DNA of 7,920 bases from Lysobacteraceae bacterium. Its GTDB lineage: Bacteria > Pseudomonadota > Gammaproteobacteria > Xanthomonadales > Xanthomonadaceae. The notes beneath the pieces are model-generated. The model did not search any database. It saw only the letters and a program-made list of their open reading frames with translations, and was not told where the DNA came from. Below are positions 1 through 6,568 of this stretch, in pieces. Both the position numbers and the translations under genes were made by a program. The stretch's first letter is position 1. Each line of letters begins with the position of its first letter. The stretch covers positions 1 to 7,920 of the forward strand of contig JAGNNB010000130.1 of NCBI GenBank assembly GCA_017990865.1, written 5' to 3'.

Positions 1-671
1 GTTTGAACCTGTTTCTGGCGGGCGCGCCGTCGTCCATCGGCGAGTGGTTGAGGTCGTCGCGCGAAGATCCGCGTTTCGCGGATATCCAAGTCAAGTTCAG
101 CCGGTCCGAGACGGTGCCGATCGCCAAACTGCAAGTGAAGATCAAGGCCGAAATCATCGCGTTCCGGCGCGAGGACGCTTCGCCGTTGGACGCGCCGCGC
201 GCGCCGGCCGTGTCGCCGAGCGAATTGCGGCGCTGGATCGCGCAAGGCCATGACGACAGCGGCCGTCGCTTGGCGCTGGTCGATACCCGCAACCGCGAGG
301 AAACGGACTACGGCAGCTTCGCTGACGCGCTGCTGCTGCCGATCGACAATTTCACCGAATTGCCCGCGGCGCTCGATGCCCATCGCGAGGCGTTGGCGGA
401 TGCCGCGGTCGTCGGCTTTTGCACCGGCGGCATCCGCTGCGAGAAAGCGGTGCTGTGGATGCGCGCGAACGGGTTTCCGGATGCGCTGCAATTGGACGGC
501 GGCATCCTCGGCTATTTCGAACGCGAAGGCGGTGCGGGCTATCGCGGCGATTGCTTCGTGTTCGACGATCGCGTCGCGCTCGATCCCGATTTGCGCCCGA
601 CCTACGGCGCGCGCGCTTCGTCGGTCGACATGCCCGTCGAACGGCCCGCTGTCGCCTCGCATGGCGCGTGA
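1..671 (+). CDS. trhO: tRNA uridine(34) hydroxylase TrhO, 3' part (rhodanese-fold, UPF0176/YceA family)
   Basis: The gene is cut by the left edge. The frame runs in from upstream, and the TTG at base 3 is best read as an internal Leu of the conserved EG-[IL]-NLFLAG block rather than a start, so roughly 40-50 N-terminal residues are missing. Counting from base 3, residues 1-55 match the small N-terminal domain of TrhO, including the run DPRFADIQVKFSRSETVP and KLQVKIKAEIIAFRR. Residues 70-180 form the rhodanese domain. The active-site loop CTGGIRCE has the catalytic Cys at residue 140 (codon 420-422) and a second Cys at 146. The C-terminal GDCFVFDDRVALDPDL segment is also typical. Characterised members use O2 to hydroxylate U34 of certain tRNAs, giving ho5U, in the cytoplasm. 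The frame ends in TGA at 669-671. The protein looks intact. It appears to be the shorter family form, lacking the long C-terminal extension of the E. coli enzyme. A generic sulfurtransferase annotation is the main alternative. Confidence 0.92.
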   Translation, partial: LNLFLAGAPSSIGEWLRSSREDPRFADIQVKFSRSETVPIAKLQVKIKAEIIAFRREDASPLDAPRAPAVSPSELRRWIAQGHDDSGRRLALVDTRNREETDYGSFADALLLPIDNFTELPAALDAHREALADAAVVGFCTGGIRCEKAVLWMRANGFPDALQLDGGILGYFEREGGAGYRGDCFVFDDRVALDPDLRPTYGARASSVDMPVERPAVASHGA

Positions 672-724
672 AGCGCCCTCGCACGATTCGCTTTTCTGCG
701 CCTGCTTTCTTCTGCGCCGCAACC

Positions 725-729
725 GGAGA
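725..729 (+). promoter_or_regulatory. Ribosome binding site of the 56-residue membrane protein
   Basis: GGAGA lies 5 bases before the ATG at 735. This is a good Shine-Dalgarno match and spacing, and the main non-protein argument that the short frame at 735-905 is translated. Confidence 0.7.
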
Positions 730-734
730 TTCCG

Positions 735-905
735 ATGGAAGACATCGCCAGCATGAGTTGGATCGGCCTGGTCCTGGCGATCGTCGCCGGTTACTTCGCG
801 ATCAAAGTCGTCAAGTTCGTCATCAAGATGCTGATGTGGGTATTGGTGCTGGCCGGCGCGTATTGGTATTTCGGGCCGATGCTCGGCTTGCCGCTGCCGT
901 GGTGA
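735..905 (+). CDS. Small two-helix inner-membrane protein, 56 residues, function unknown
   Basis: A short frame fills most of the gap between trhO and selO: ATG at 735, TGA at 903-905, GGAGA 5 bases upstream of the start. The product is strongly hydrophobic. Residues 8-23 (SWIGLVLAIVAGYFAI) and about 32-52 form two probable membrane segments. Between them K24, K27 and K31 supply the only basic charges, and the only acidic residues are E2 and D3. By the positive-inside rule the Lys-bearing turn should face the cytoplasm and both termini the periplasm. The second half is rich in aromatic residues (W35, Y43, W44, Y45, F46, W56) and ends LGLPLPW. I recognise no named family. Its stop is 36 bp before the selO ATG, so cotranscription with selO is likely. 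The alternative is chance, but the hydrophobic pattern, good ribosome site and snug fit between genes argue for a real gene. Confidence 0.72.
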   Translation: MEDIASMSWIGLVLAIVAGYFAIKVVKFVIKMLMWVLVLAGAYWYFGPMLGLPLPW

Positions 906-941
906 CGTGCGCTCGGCATCGCCTGTGGAGCGTGGTGCGCT

Positions 942-2543
942 ATGCATTTCGATAACCGATTTCTCTACGAATTGCCCGGCGACCCCGAGGAGGGCGCGCG
1001 TCGACGCCAAGTTCCGGCGCTGTGGTCGCGCGTTTCGCCCACGCCCGTGCGCGATCCGCGCTGGGTCGCGCATTCGGCGGACATGGCGTCGCTGTTGGGA
1101 CTGAGCGAAGCCGCACTGCGTTCGGAGCCGTGGCTGCGAACGTTGGCGGGCAATGCGTTGATGCCCGGAATGGAACCGTACGCGAGCAATTACGGCGGCC
1201 ATCAATTCGGCCATTGGGCCGGGCAACTCGGCGACGGTCGCGCGATCTCGCTCGGCGAGGCCGTCGTCGACGGCAAGCGCTGGGAGTTGCAATTGAAGGG
1301 CGCGGGCGAGACGCCGTACGCGCGCAGCGCCGACGGCCGCGCAGTCATGCGCTCGTCGGTGCGCGAATTTCTCTGCAGCGAAGCGATGCATCATCTCGGC
1401 GTACCGACCACGCGCGCGCTGTCGTTGATCGCCACCGGCGAGGACGTGATTCGCGACATGTTCTACGACGGTCACCCGCGGCCCGAACCGGGCGCGGTGG
1501 TGTGCCGGGTCGCGCCGTCGTTCCTGCGTTTCGGGCATTTCGAACTTCCGTTTTCGCGCGGCGATAGTCCGCTGGTTCGCCGCTTGGCCGATTTCGCGAT
1601 CGACCGCGATTTCCCCGAATTGGCGGAGATCGCCGACCCGCGCGCGCGCGACGCCGAATGGTTTGGACAGATTTGCGAGCGTAGCGCGCGCATGGTCGCC
1701 GAATGGATGCGCGTGGGTTTCGTGCATGGCGTGATGAATACCGACAATATGTCGATTCTCGGGTTGACCATCGATTACGGTCCCTACGGTTGGATCGAAG
1801 ACTACGATCCGGATTGGACGCCGAACACCACCGACGCGCAGGGCAAGCGCTATCGCTTCGGATGGCAGCCGGCGATCGTGCGGTGGAATCTCGGCCGACT
1901 CGCGCAGGCGCTGTCGCCGTTGTTCGCCGATGCGGAAGCGCTGCGCGAGGGGATCGAACGTTTTGGCGTCGCGTACACGGCCGCCGAGCGCGACAACACC
2001 GCGCGCAAACTGGGGCTGCGCGAATGCCGCGACGACGACGTGGCGGCGATCCGCGAGTTGTACGCGCTGATGCACGACAGCGAGGCCGATATGACGCTGA
2101 CGTTTTCGGCGTTGACCGAACTCGATCTCGCCGTCGCGGATGCCGAAAGCGCGTTCGATGCGTTGCGCGAAGCGTTTTACGATGCGACGAAGCGCGACGC
2201 GCAGCGCGAACGTTGGCTGGCGTGGCTGCACACCTACGCGCGGCGAGTCGGCGAAGACGGCGGTTCGTCCCACGATTCGACAGGCACTGCGATCAATGCG
2301 GACACCGATGCCCAACGCCGCGCGCGGATGCGGACCGCCAATCCGGTCTACGTCTTGCGCAATTACTTGGCGCAAGAGGCGATCGACCGCGCCGAGCGCG
2401 GCGACTTCGAAGGCGTGACCGAATTGCTCGACATACTGCGTCGCCCGTACGACTCGCAGCCGGGACGCGAGCGTTACGCGGCGAAACGGCCGGACTGGGC
2501 GCGTACGCGCGCGGGCTGTTCGATGCTGTCCTGCAGTTCTTGA
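942..2543 (+). CDS. selO: Protein adenylyltransferase SelO (YdiU/UPF0061 pseudokinase family)
   Basis: The 533-residue product belongs to the SelO family: kinase-fold enzymes that bind ATP in a flipped orientation and transfer AMP, not phosphate, to Ser/Thr/Tyr of target proteins, with links to redox homeostasis. The family blocks occur in order. YGGHQFGHWAGQLGDGRA is near residues 84-101. LQLKGAGETPYAR follows, with the nucleotide-contacting Lys at 119. RSSVREFLCSEAMHHLG is near 137-153. HGVMNTDNMSILGLTIDYGP is near 262-281; its D268, N269 and D278 correspond to the catalytic base and metal-binding residues. The C-terminus GCSMLSCSS carries C526 and C531, the site where eukaryotic homologues have selenocysteine. 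It is some 45-55 residues longer than the E. coli and Pseudomonas proteins, with the extra length apparently in the C-terminal half. The ATG at 942 begins the canonical N-terminus FDNRFLYELPGDP. GGAG at 927-930 is a plausible ribosome site, and a small hairpin at 929-941 (AGCG/CGCT) overlaps it. Confidence 0.95.
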   Translation: MHFDNRFLYELPGDPEEGARRRQVPALWSRVSPTPVRDPRWVAHSADMASLLGLSEAALRSEPWLRTLAGNALMPGMEPYASNYGGHQFGHWAGQLGDGRAISLGEAVVDGKRWELQLKGAGETPYARSADGRAVMRSSVREFLCSEAMHHLGVPTTRALSLIATGEDVIRDMFYDGHPRPEPGAVVCRVAPSFLRFGHFELPFSRGDSPLVRRLADFAIDRDFPELAEIADPRARDAEWFGQICERSARMVAEWMRVGFVHGVMNTDNMSILGLTIDYGPYGWIEDYDPDWTPNTTDAQGKRYRFGWQPAIVRWNLGRLAQALSPLFADAEALREGIERFGVAYTAAERDNTARKLGLRECRDDDVAAIRELYALMHDSEADMTLTFSALTELDLAVADAESAFDALREAFYDATKRDAQRERWLAWLHTYARRVGEDGGSSHDSTGTAINADTDAQRRARMRTANPVYVLRNYLAQEAIDRAERGDFEGVTELLDILRRPYDSQPGRERYAAKRPDWARTRAGCSMLSCSS

Positions 2544-2591
2544 TCGCCGTAGCGCGCCGCACGGCCCGCGCCAAGCGTAGGCGCGACCCGT

Positions 2592-2597
2592 TACACT
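2592..2597 (+). promoter_or_regulatory. Candidate -10 box of uup, possibly giving a leaderless mRNA
   Basis: TACACT, inside GTTACACTGACGCC, sits with only six bases between it and the ATG at 2604. A transcript starting the usual 6-8 bases below a -10 box would begin at or within a base or two of the ATG. No Shine-Dalgarno sequence is visible in the 60 bp between selO and uup, which fits leaderless initiation. No good -35 hexamer is seen at the expected distance (CGCCAA at 2569-2574). Confidence 0.4.
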
Positions 2598-2603
2598 GAC
2601 GCC

Positions 2604-4514
2604 ATGCCGATCATCACTTTCAACGCCGTCGATTACAGCGTCGGCGGCCCGCTGCTGCTGGACCATGTGGATTTCTCGATCGAACCGGGCGAGCGGGTCG
2701 CGCTCATCGGTCGCAACGGCGCGGGCAAATCCACGCTGCTGCGTTTGCTCGCGGGCGAGATCAAGCCCGACGACGGCGATATTCGTCGCGAAACCGGCAC
2801 GCGCATCGCGCGTTTGGAGCAGGAAGTGCCGGCCGGCGCGAAGGGCAGCGTGTTCGATGTGGTCGCCGACGGTTTGGGCGAACTCGGCGCACTGCTGGCG
2901 GAGTACCACCATCGCATCCATGACGAAACGGTCGACACCGTGGCGCTCGCGCGGGTGCAGACCGCGATCGAGGCGGCCGGCGCATGGTCGCTCGACCAGC
3001 GCGTCGGCGAAACGCTGGATCGCCTCGCGCTCGACGGCGATGCGGATTTCGCGCAGCTTTCGGGCGGCATGAAACGCCGCGTGTTGTTGGCGCGCGCGCT
3101 GGTGTCCGCGCCCGATCTGCTGCTGCTCGATGAGCCGACCAATCATCTCGATATCGCGGCGATCGATTGGCTCGAAGGCTTTCTGAAAGCCTGGAACGGC
3201 GCGTTGCTGTTCGTGACCCACGACCGTCGATTCCTGCGTCAACTCGCCACGCGCATCGTCGAAATCGATCGCGGGAAACTCACCAGTTGGCCGGGCGACT
3301 GGGAAAATTATCAACGTCGTCGCGACGAGAGATTGCACGCCGAAGCGCAGGAAAACGCGCGTTTCGACAAAATGCTGGCGCAGGAGGAAGTCTGGATTCG
3401 TCAGGGCATCAAGGCCCGGCGTACGCGCGACGAAGGCCGCGTGCGGCGACTGAAGACGATGCGCAACGAGCGCGCCGCGCGCCGCGAACAGACCGGCGAC
3501 GTGAAAATGGAAGTCGCGCAAGCCGTGTCGTCGGGCAAGAAAGTCGCCGAAGCGAAGCATCTGAGCTTCGGTTACGGCGAACGCGCGATCGTGCGCGATT
3601 TTTCGACGACGATTCTGCGCGGGGATCGCATCGGTCTGATCGGCGCCAACGGCAGCGGCAAAACCACGCTGCTGAAACTGCTGTTGAACGAATTGACGCC
3701 GCAGTCGGGCGAAATGCGGGTCGGCACGCAATTACAGGTGGCGTATTTCGACCAGTATCGCTCGACCCTGCGCGAAGACTGGACCGCCATCGAGAACGTG
3801 GCCGAAGGCAAGGATTCGGTCGAGATCAACGGCAAGCACAAACACGTGATCGGGTATCTGCAGGATTTTCTGTTCACGCCGGAGCGCGCGCGCGCGCCGA
3901 TCACGCGATTGTCCGGCGGCGAGCGTAACCGGCTCTTGCTCGCCAAACTGTTTGCGCAACCGTCGAATCTGTTGGTGATGGACGAACCGACCAACGATTT
4001 GGATGTCGAAACCCTCGAATTGCTCGAAGAGTTGTTGGCCGACTACCCGGGCACCTTGCTGTTGGTCAGCCATGATCGCGACTTTCTCGACAATGTCGTC
4101 ACATCGACCTTGGCGATGGAGGAGGGCGGTCGCGTCGGCGAGTACGTCGGCGGTTACAGCGATTGGCTGCGTCAACGGCCCGCGTCGGAAGCGGCAGCGT
4201 CCGAGAAGCCGGTCGCCAAAGGGTCGGCGACGAATACCGCTGCGACGAATGCCGCGAACGATTCGGCGACTTCGGCGCCCGCGCCGAAACGCAAGCTGAG
4301 CTACAAAGAAGTGCGCGAACTGGAAACGCTGCCGCAACGCATCGAAGACCTCGAAACGCGCATCGCGGCGGCGACGGACGCGATGCATGCGCCAGGGTTC
4401 TTCGCGCAGGCGCGCGATGCGGTGTCGGCGCACGAACGAAGCCTCGCCGAATGGCAGGCCGAACTCGAACACGCCTATGCGCGCTGGGAAGCCTTGGAAT
4501 CGGGCGTAGGTTGA
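2604..4514 (+). CDS. uup: ABC-F family ATPase Uup
   Basis: The 636-residue soluble protein has two ATP-binding cassettes and no membrane segments, as in ABC-F proteins that act on ribosomes rather than as transporters. Cassette 1: Walker A GRNGAGKST (36-44), signature LSGGM (152-156), Walker B LLLLDEPTNHLD (172-183, catalytic E177), switch His 206. The charged inter-domain linker runs from about 238 to 310 and includes GIKARRTRDEGRVRRL, typical of Uup. Cassette 2: Walker A GANGSGKTT (347-355), signature LSGGE (436-440), Walker B LLVMDEPTNDLD (456-467, E461), His 490. An Ala/Ser/Thr-rich tether (about 527-562) leads to a C-terminal coiled coil (about 565-634, starting KLSYKEVRELETLPQRIEDL), the domain that in E. 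coli Uup contributes to nucleic-acid binding. E. coli uup mutants show raised precise transposon excision and ribosome-related phenotypes. All catalytic residues are present. The tether contains an imperfect 15-bp DNA duplication at 4227-4256. EttA or YheS are less likely because of the linker and C-terminal domain. Confidence 0.95.
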   Translation: MPIITFNAVDYSVGGPLLLDHVDFSIEPGERVALIGRNGAGKSTLLRLLAGEIKPDDGDIRRETGTRIARLEQEVPAGAKGSVFDVVADGLGELGALLAEYHHRIHDETVDTVALARVQTAIEAAGAWSLDQRVGETLDRLALDGDADFAQLSGGMKRRVLLARALVSAPDLLLLDEPTNHLDIAAIDWLEGFLKAWNGALLFVTHDRRFLRQLATRIVEIDRGKLTSWPGDWENYQRRRDERLHAEAQENARFDKMLAQEEVWIRQGIKARRTRDEGRVRRLKTMRNERAARREQTGDVKMEVAQAVSSGKKVAEAKHLSFGYGERAIVRDFSTTILRGDRIGLIGANGSGKTTLLKLLLNELTPQSGEMRVGTQLQVAYFDQYRSTLREDWTAIENVAEGKDSVEINGKHKHVIGYLQDFLFTPERARAPITRLSGGERNRLLLAKLFAQPSNLLVMDEPTNDLDVETLELLEELLADYPGTLLLVSHDRDFLDNVVTSTLAMEEGGRVGEYVGGYSDWLRQRPASEAAASEKPVAKGSATNTAATNAANDSATSAPAPKRKLSYKEVRELETLPQRIEDLETRIAAATDAMHAPGFFAQARDAVSAHERSLAEWQAELEHAYARWEALESGVG

Positions 4515-4537
4515 GCGGGGCTTGAGCGCGGGTTAAG

Positions 4538-4554
4538 CGCGTCGCGGCGACGCG
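4538..4554. terminator. Compact palindrome between convergent genes, possible bidirectional terminator
   Basis: CGCGTCG and CGACGCG pair as a 7-bp stem around a CGG loop, in the 41-bp gap between the uup stop and the stop codon of the M14 peptidase gene on the other strand. It is placed where both transcripts must end. There is no T-run on either side, so it is not a classical intrinsic terminator. Short GC palindromes are common in DNA this rich in CGCG, hence the low confidence. Confidence 0.3.
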
Positions 4555-4555
4555 A

Positions 4556-6349
4556 TCAAGGTGCGGTATCGATCCGAAAAATCGGATACAGGCCGAATCG
4601 TTCGTCCCAAGCGCTGTGCCGACGGTAGAAGAATTCCAGGCGCTGCGCGGGGTCGCCGGCGAATCCGGCGTCGTCCTTCAATTTGCGTTCGAACTCCGCG
4701 CGTAACGTCGGGTCTTTCGCGAGCATCTCGCGCGCCACCTCTTCGGCGACGTAGTCTTCCATGTACTCTTTCTGCTCGAAGGCGTTGTTGAAACCGCCCC
4801 AGGCCAGGATCGAATCCGGCGCCTGCGGTTCCAACATGGCCACGACCAGACGCGCTTTCGCTTGCGCGATGGGGACGAACAACGCGCCCGCGCCGATATC
4901 GCGATTCTCGGGCGCCCAGCGTCCTTCCACCGTCAAACGATGGTGGCCTTCGACGGTGGAGGCGGCGTAGGTCGTTTTTTCGGCGCGAAAACCTTCGACG
5001 CGCGTCGTCGCGAGCGCGCGTTCCAAACGCGAGAATTCGATGCCGTGCGCCGCGAGTTTGCGCGCGACCATGTCCGCATGCGCGGCCGGCACCAGATAGC
5101 CGGCCTTCGGCGCGGCGACCGTACGGCCGGGCGCGATCTCGTCGCGCAGCGGCAGTTTCCAAATTTGCGGCTTGGTGTCGTCGTAGCGCGTCATCGTCGC
5201 GCCGGAGACTTCCGACGGCGTACGCGTGTAGGCGTAGCCGCGGAAGTCGATGATGCGGCTGTTTTTAGACGTGACGTAATCCAGCGCGACGGATCGCCCG
5301 CCCAAAGCGCTCGATGCGCGGTCGGCTTCGTCCGCCAGCGCGCGCCATCGCGCGCCGTGATTCGCCGTCGATTCGACTGCGGCGACGAAGGTATTGCGCG
5401 TGATCCGCACGCGGGTCGGGTAATCCTTCCACGAATGCGTTTCCACCAGCATGCCCAAGCGGTTGCGCAGGTGAAAATAGCCGGTGGAGAACCGCGGCGT
5501 CGCCACACCATGGGTGAAACCGGATGTGGGGTCGTCGTTGACGTCGAACGAGGGGTAGAACGGCACCGGCAGCGAGCCCTGCTTCGTCAGCGCCGCGATG
5601 GTCTCGTCGCGGAAGGTTCGACCGGCGACGCGGAGCCCTGTGTCGCTCGCGTCGATGGGCTCGACGATGATCGAAATATCGTGCTCGAACTTCGCACCGT
5701 CGGTAACGTGCAGATCCACCGTCGCGATCGGATCCCAGGCGTTCACCAGCGCAAGCATCGCCCGCATTTCCGGCGCGTCGGCTTTCACGTAATCGCGGTT
5801 GAGATTGTAGTTTTGCGCGGTGGTGCGCCAGCCCATTTCCGCCGGGCCGTTTTGATTGGGTCGGTTCCAGGCTTTGAAGCGCTCGTGGCCGTCGACGTTG
5901 AACACCGGCACGAAGATCAGCACCAGCTTCTCCAGCGCGTCGCGCGCGGCCTTGCCTTCGAGGATCTGGCGCAACGCCAAAAAGCCCGCGTCCTTGCCGT
6001 CGATTTCGCCGGCATGGATGCCGCCTTGGATCAACAGCACCGGGCGCTTGTCCGCGCGCGCGGCGGCGGGTTCGAACGCGCCGGTGGCGGTGACCACCAG
6101 CGCTTTCATCGGCCGGCCCTCGGGCGTGACTCCGAAGTCGATGCAACGCACGCGTTCGGGATAGCGCACCGCGAACGCAGCGCACAGCGCGATGGTTTCG
6201 TCGTAACGGCCGGTGCGCGCATAACTGCTGCGTTCGGCGAGCGTGGACAGCGCATCGTCGCGCTTCGCGGCGTGCGCCGGCAGGGTGTGGGTCAGAGCGA
6301 TGGAAAGGATCGGAATCAGCGCGGCGGCGAGACGCAGGGGCGAGGGCAT
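4556..6349 (-). CDS. Secreted zinc carboxypeptidase, peptidase family M14
   Basis: The 597-residue protein is made as an exported precursor. Residues 1-27 form a signal peptide (basic start, hydrophobic LAAALIPILSIALT, then HTLPAHA), probably cut before A28. The M14 catalytic domain spans about residues 43-330. The zinc site is H112 and E115 in GGIHAGEIDGKD, with H214 in TVDLHVTD as third ligand. NLNRD (182-186) fits the substrate carboxylate-binding Asn-Arg pair. E303 in LVETHSW fits the general base. C56 and C69 could form a disulfide after export. Residues about 330-597 are a long C-terminal region I cannot assign. M14 enzymes remove C-terminal residues from peptides or cell-wall peptides, and the substrate cannot be told here. 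The frame stays open upstream for another 256 codons, but the ATG at 6349 is chosen because the signal peptide begins there and a longer start would run opposite the GST gene. No strong Shine-Dalgarno is seen. It converges with uup and diverges from the GST gene. Confidence 0.92.
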   Translation of the reverse strand: MPSPLRLAAALIPILSIALTHTLPAHAAKRDDALSTLAERSSYARTGRYDETIALCAAFAVRYPERVRCIDFGVTPEGRPMKALVVTATGAFEPAAARADKRPVLLIQGGIHAGEIDGKDAGFLALRQILEGKAARDALEKLVLIFVPVFNVDGHERFKAWNRPNQNGPAEMGWRTTAQNYNLNRDYVKADAPEMRAMLALVNAWDPIATVDLHVTDGAKFEHDISIIVEPIDASDTGLRVAGRTFRDETIAALTKQGSLPVPFYPSFDVNDDPTSGFTHGVATPRFSTGYFHLRNRLGMLVETHSWKDYPTRVRITRNTFVAAVESTANHGARWRALADEADRASSALGGRSVALDYVTSKNSRIIDFRGYAYTRTPSEVSGATMTRYDDTKPQIWKLPLRDEIAPGRTVAAPKAGYLVPAAHADMVARKLAAHGIEFSRLERALATTRVEGFRAEKTTYAASTVEGHHRLTVEGRWAPENRDIGAGALFVPIAQAKARLVVAMLEPQAPDSILAWGGFNNAFEQKEYMEDYVAEEVAREMLAKDPTLRAEFERKLKDDAGFAGDPAQRLEFFYRRHSAWDERFGLYPIFRIDTAP

Positions 6350-6379
6350 TGGCGTGAGTCTGGGCGAGGGCGAGTCGCG

Positions 6380-6385
6380 ATTGTG
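6380..6385 (-). promoter_or_regulatory. Weak candidate -10 box for the M14 peptidase gene
   Basis: On the minus strand this reads CACAAT, about 30 bases before the ATG at 6349, and would give a leader of roughly 24 nt. It is the only AT-leaning hexamer in a very GC-rich stretch. The -35 position (TGGCGC, minus strand, 6408-6403) matches the consensus poorly, so this is a guess from position and base composition. Confidence 0.22.
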
Positions 6386-6450
6386 CCGCGCGCCGCCCGC
6401 CCGCGCCATGCCGGTTGCGGCGATCAGGTCGTTCGCCGCCGCGTCGTATG

Positions 6451-6474
6451 CGCTTCGCCCGCGTGGGCGAAGCG
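6451..6474. repeat. Perfect 10-bp inverted repeat in the divergent intergenic region
   Basis: CGCTTCGCCC and GGGCGAAGCG are exact reverse complements separated by GCGT. The outer bases CGTA (6445-6448) and TACG (6476-6479) can add four more pairs across a small asymmetric bulge, giving a strong hairpin of about 35 nt. It lies about 95 bp above the GST start and about 100 bp above the M14 start. It could be an operator for a dimeric regulator, a leader or attenuator hairpin, or a lone REP-like unit. No T-run follows it. Only the inverted repeat itself is seen directly. Confidence 0.75.
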
Positions 6475-6509
6475 GTACGCGATGCGACCTGTGCGAAGAT
6501 ACGGCCTGC

Positions 6510-6552
6510 GCCGGTTTCGACGCCGGTTTCGACGACAATTTCGACGACAATT
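6510..6552 (+). repeat. 12-bp tandem repeat in the GST gene leader
   Basis: About 3.6 units of 12 bp lie end to end: two identical units GCCGGTTTCGAC (6510-6521, 6522-6533), then GACAATTTCGAC (6534-6545), then a partial GACAATT (6546-6552). The array stops two bases before the AGGAG ribosome site of the GST gene. It probably lies in the 5' untranslated leader or in the core promoter. Its copy number could vary between strains by slippage. Confidence 0.8.
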
Positions 6553-6553
6553 C

Positions 6554-6558
6554 AGGAG
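6554..6558 (+). promoter_or_regulatory. Ribosome binding site that fixes the GST start
   Basis: AGGAG precedes the ATG at 6569 by 10 bases. The reading frame is open far upstream, so this site, together with the family N-terminus starting at that ATG, decides the start. Confidence 0.75.
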
Positions 6559-6568
6559 CGGAATTCGC

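Noticed and set aside
3..5. TTG at base 3 as the start codon of the first gene.
   Set aside because: It falls inside the conserved EG[IL]NLFLAG block of TrhO, so the protein must begin upstream of the window.
1703..2599. A 298-codon alternative plus-strand frame overlapping the 3' end of selO.
   Set aside because: Arg-rich shadow frame. The selO frame carries conserved family motifs through to its SCSS terminus over the same bases.
3732..4472. A 246-codon minus-strand frame opposite the second half of uup.
   Set aside because: It is the antisense shadow of the second ATP cassette and coiled coil, with no recognisable domain and no ribosome site seen.
4862..6568. A 569-codon open frame on the plus strand running antisense through the M14 gene and in frame into the GST gene, which could suggest a giant N-terminal extension of GST.
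   Set aside because: Its composition is Arg/Ala/His-rich with no recognisable motif, it opposes a gene with clear catalytic motifs, and the GST start is fixed by AGGAG and the family N-terminus. Such stop-free antisense frames are expected in DNA of this GC content.
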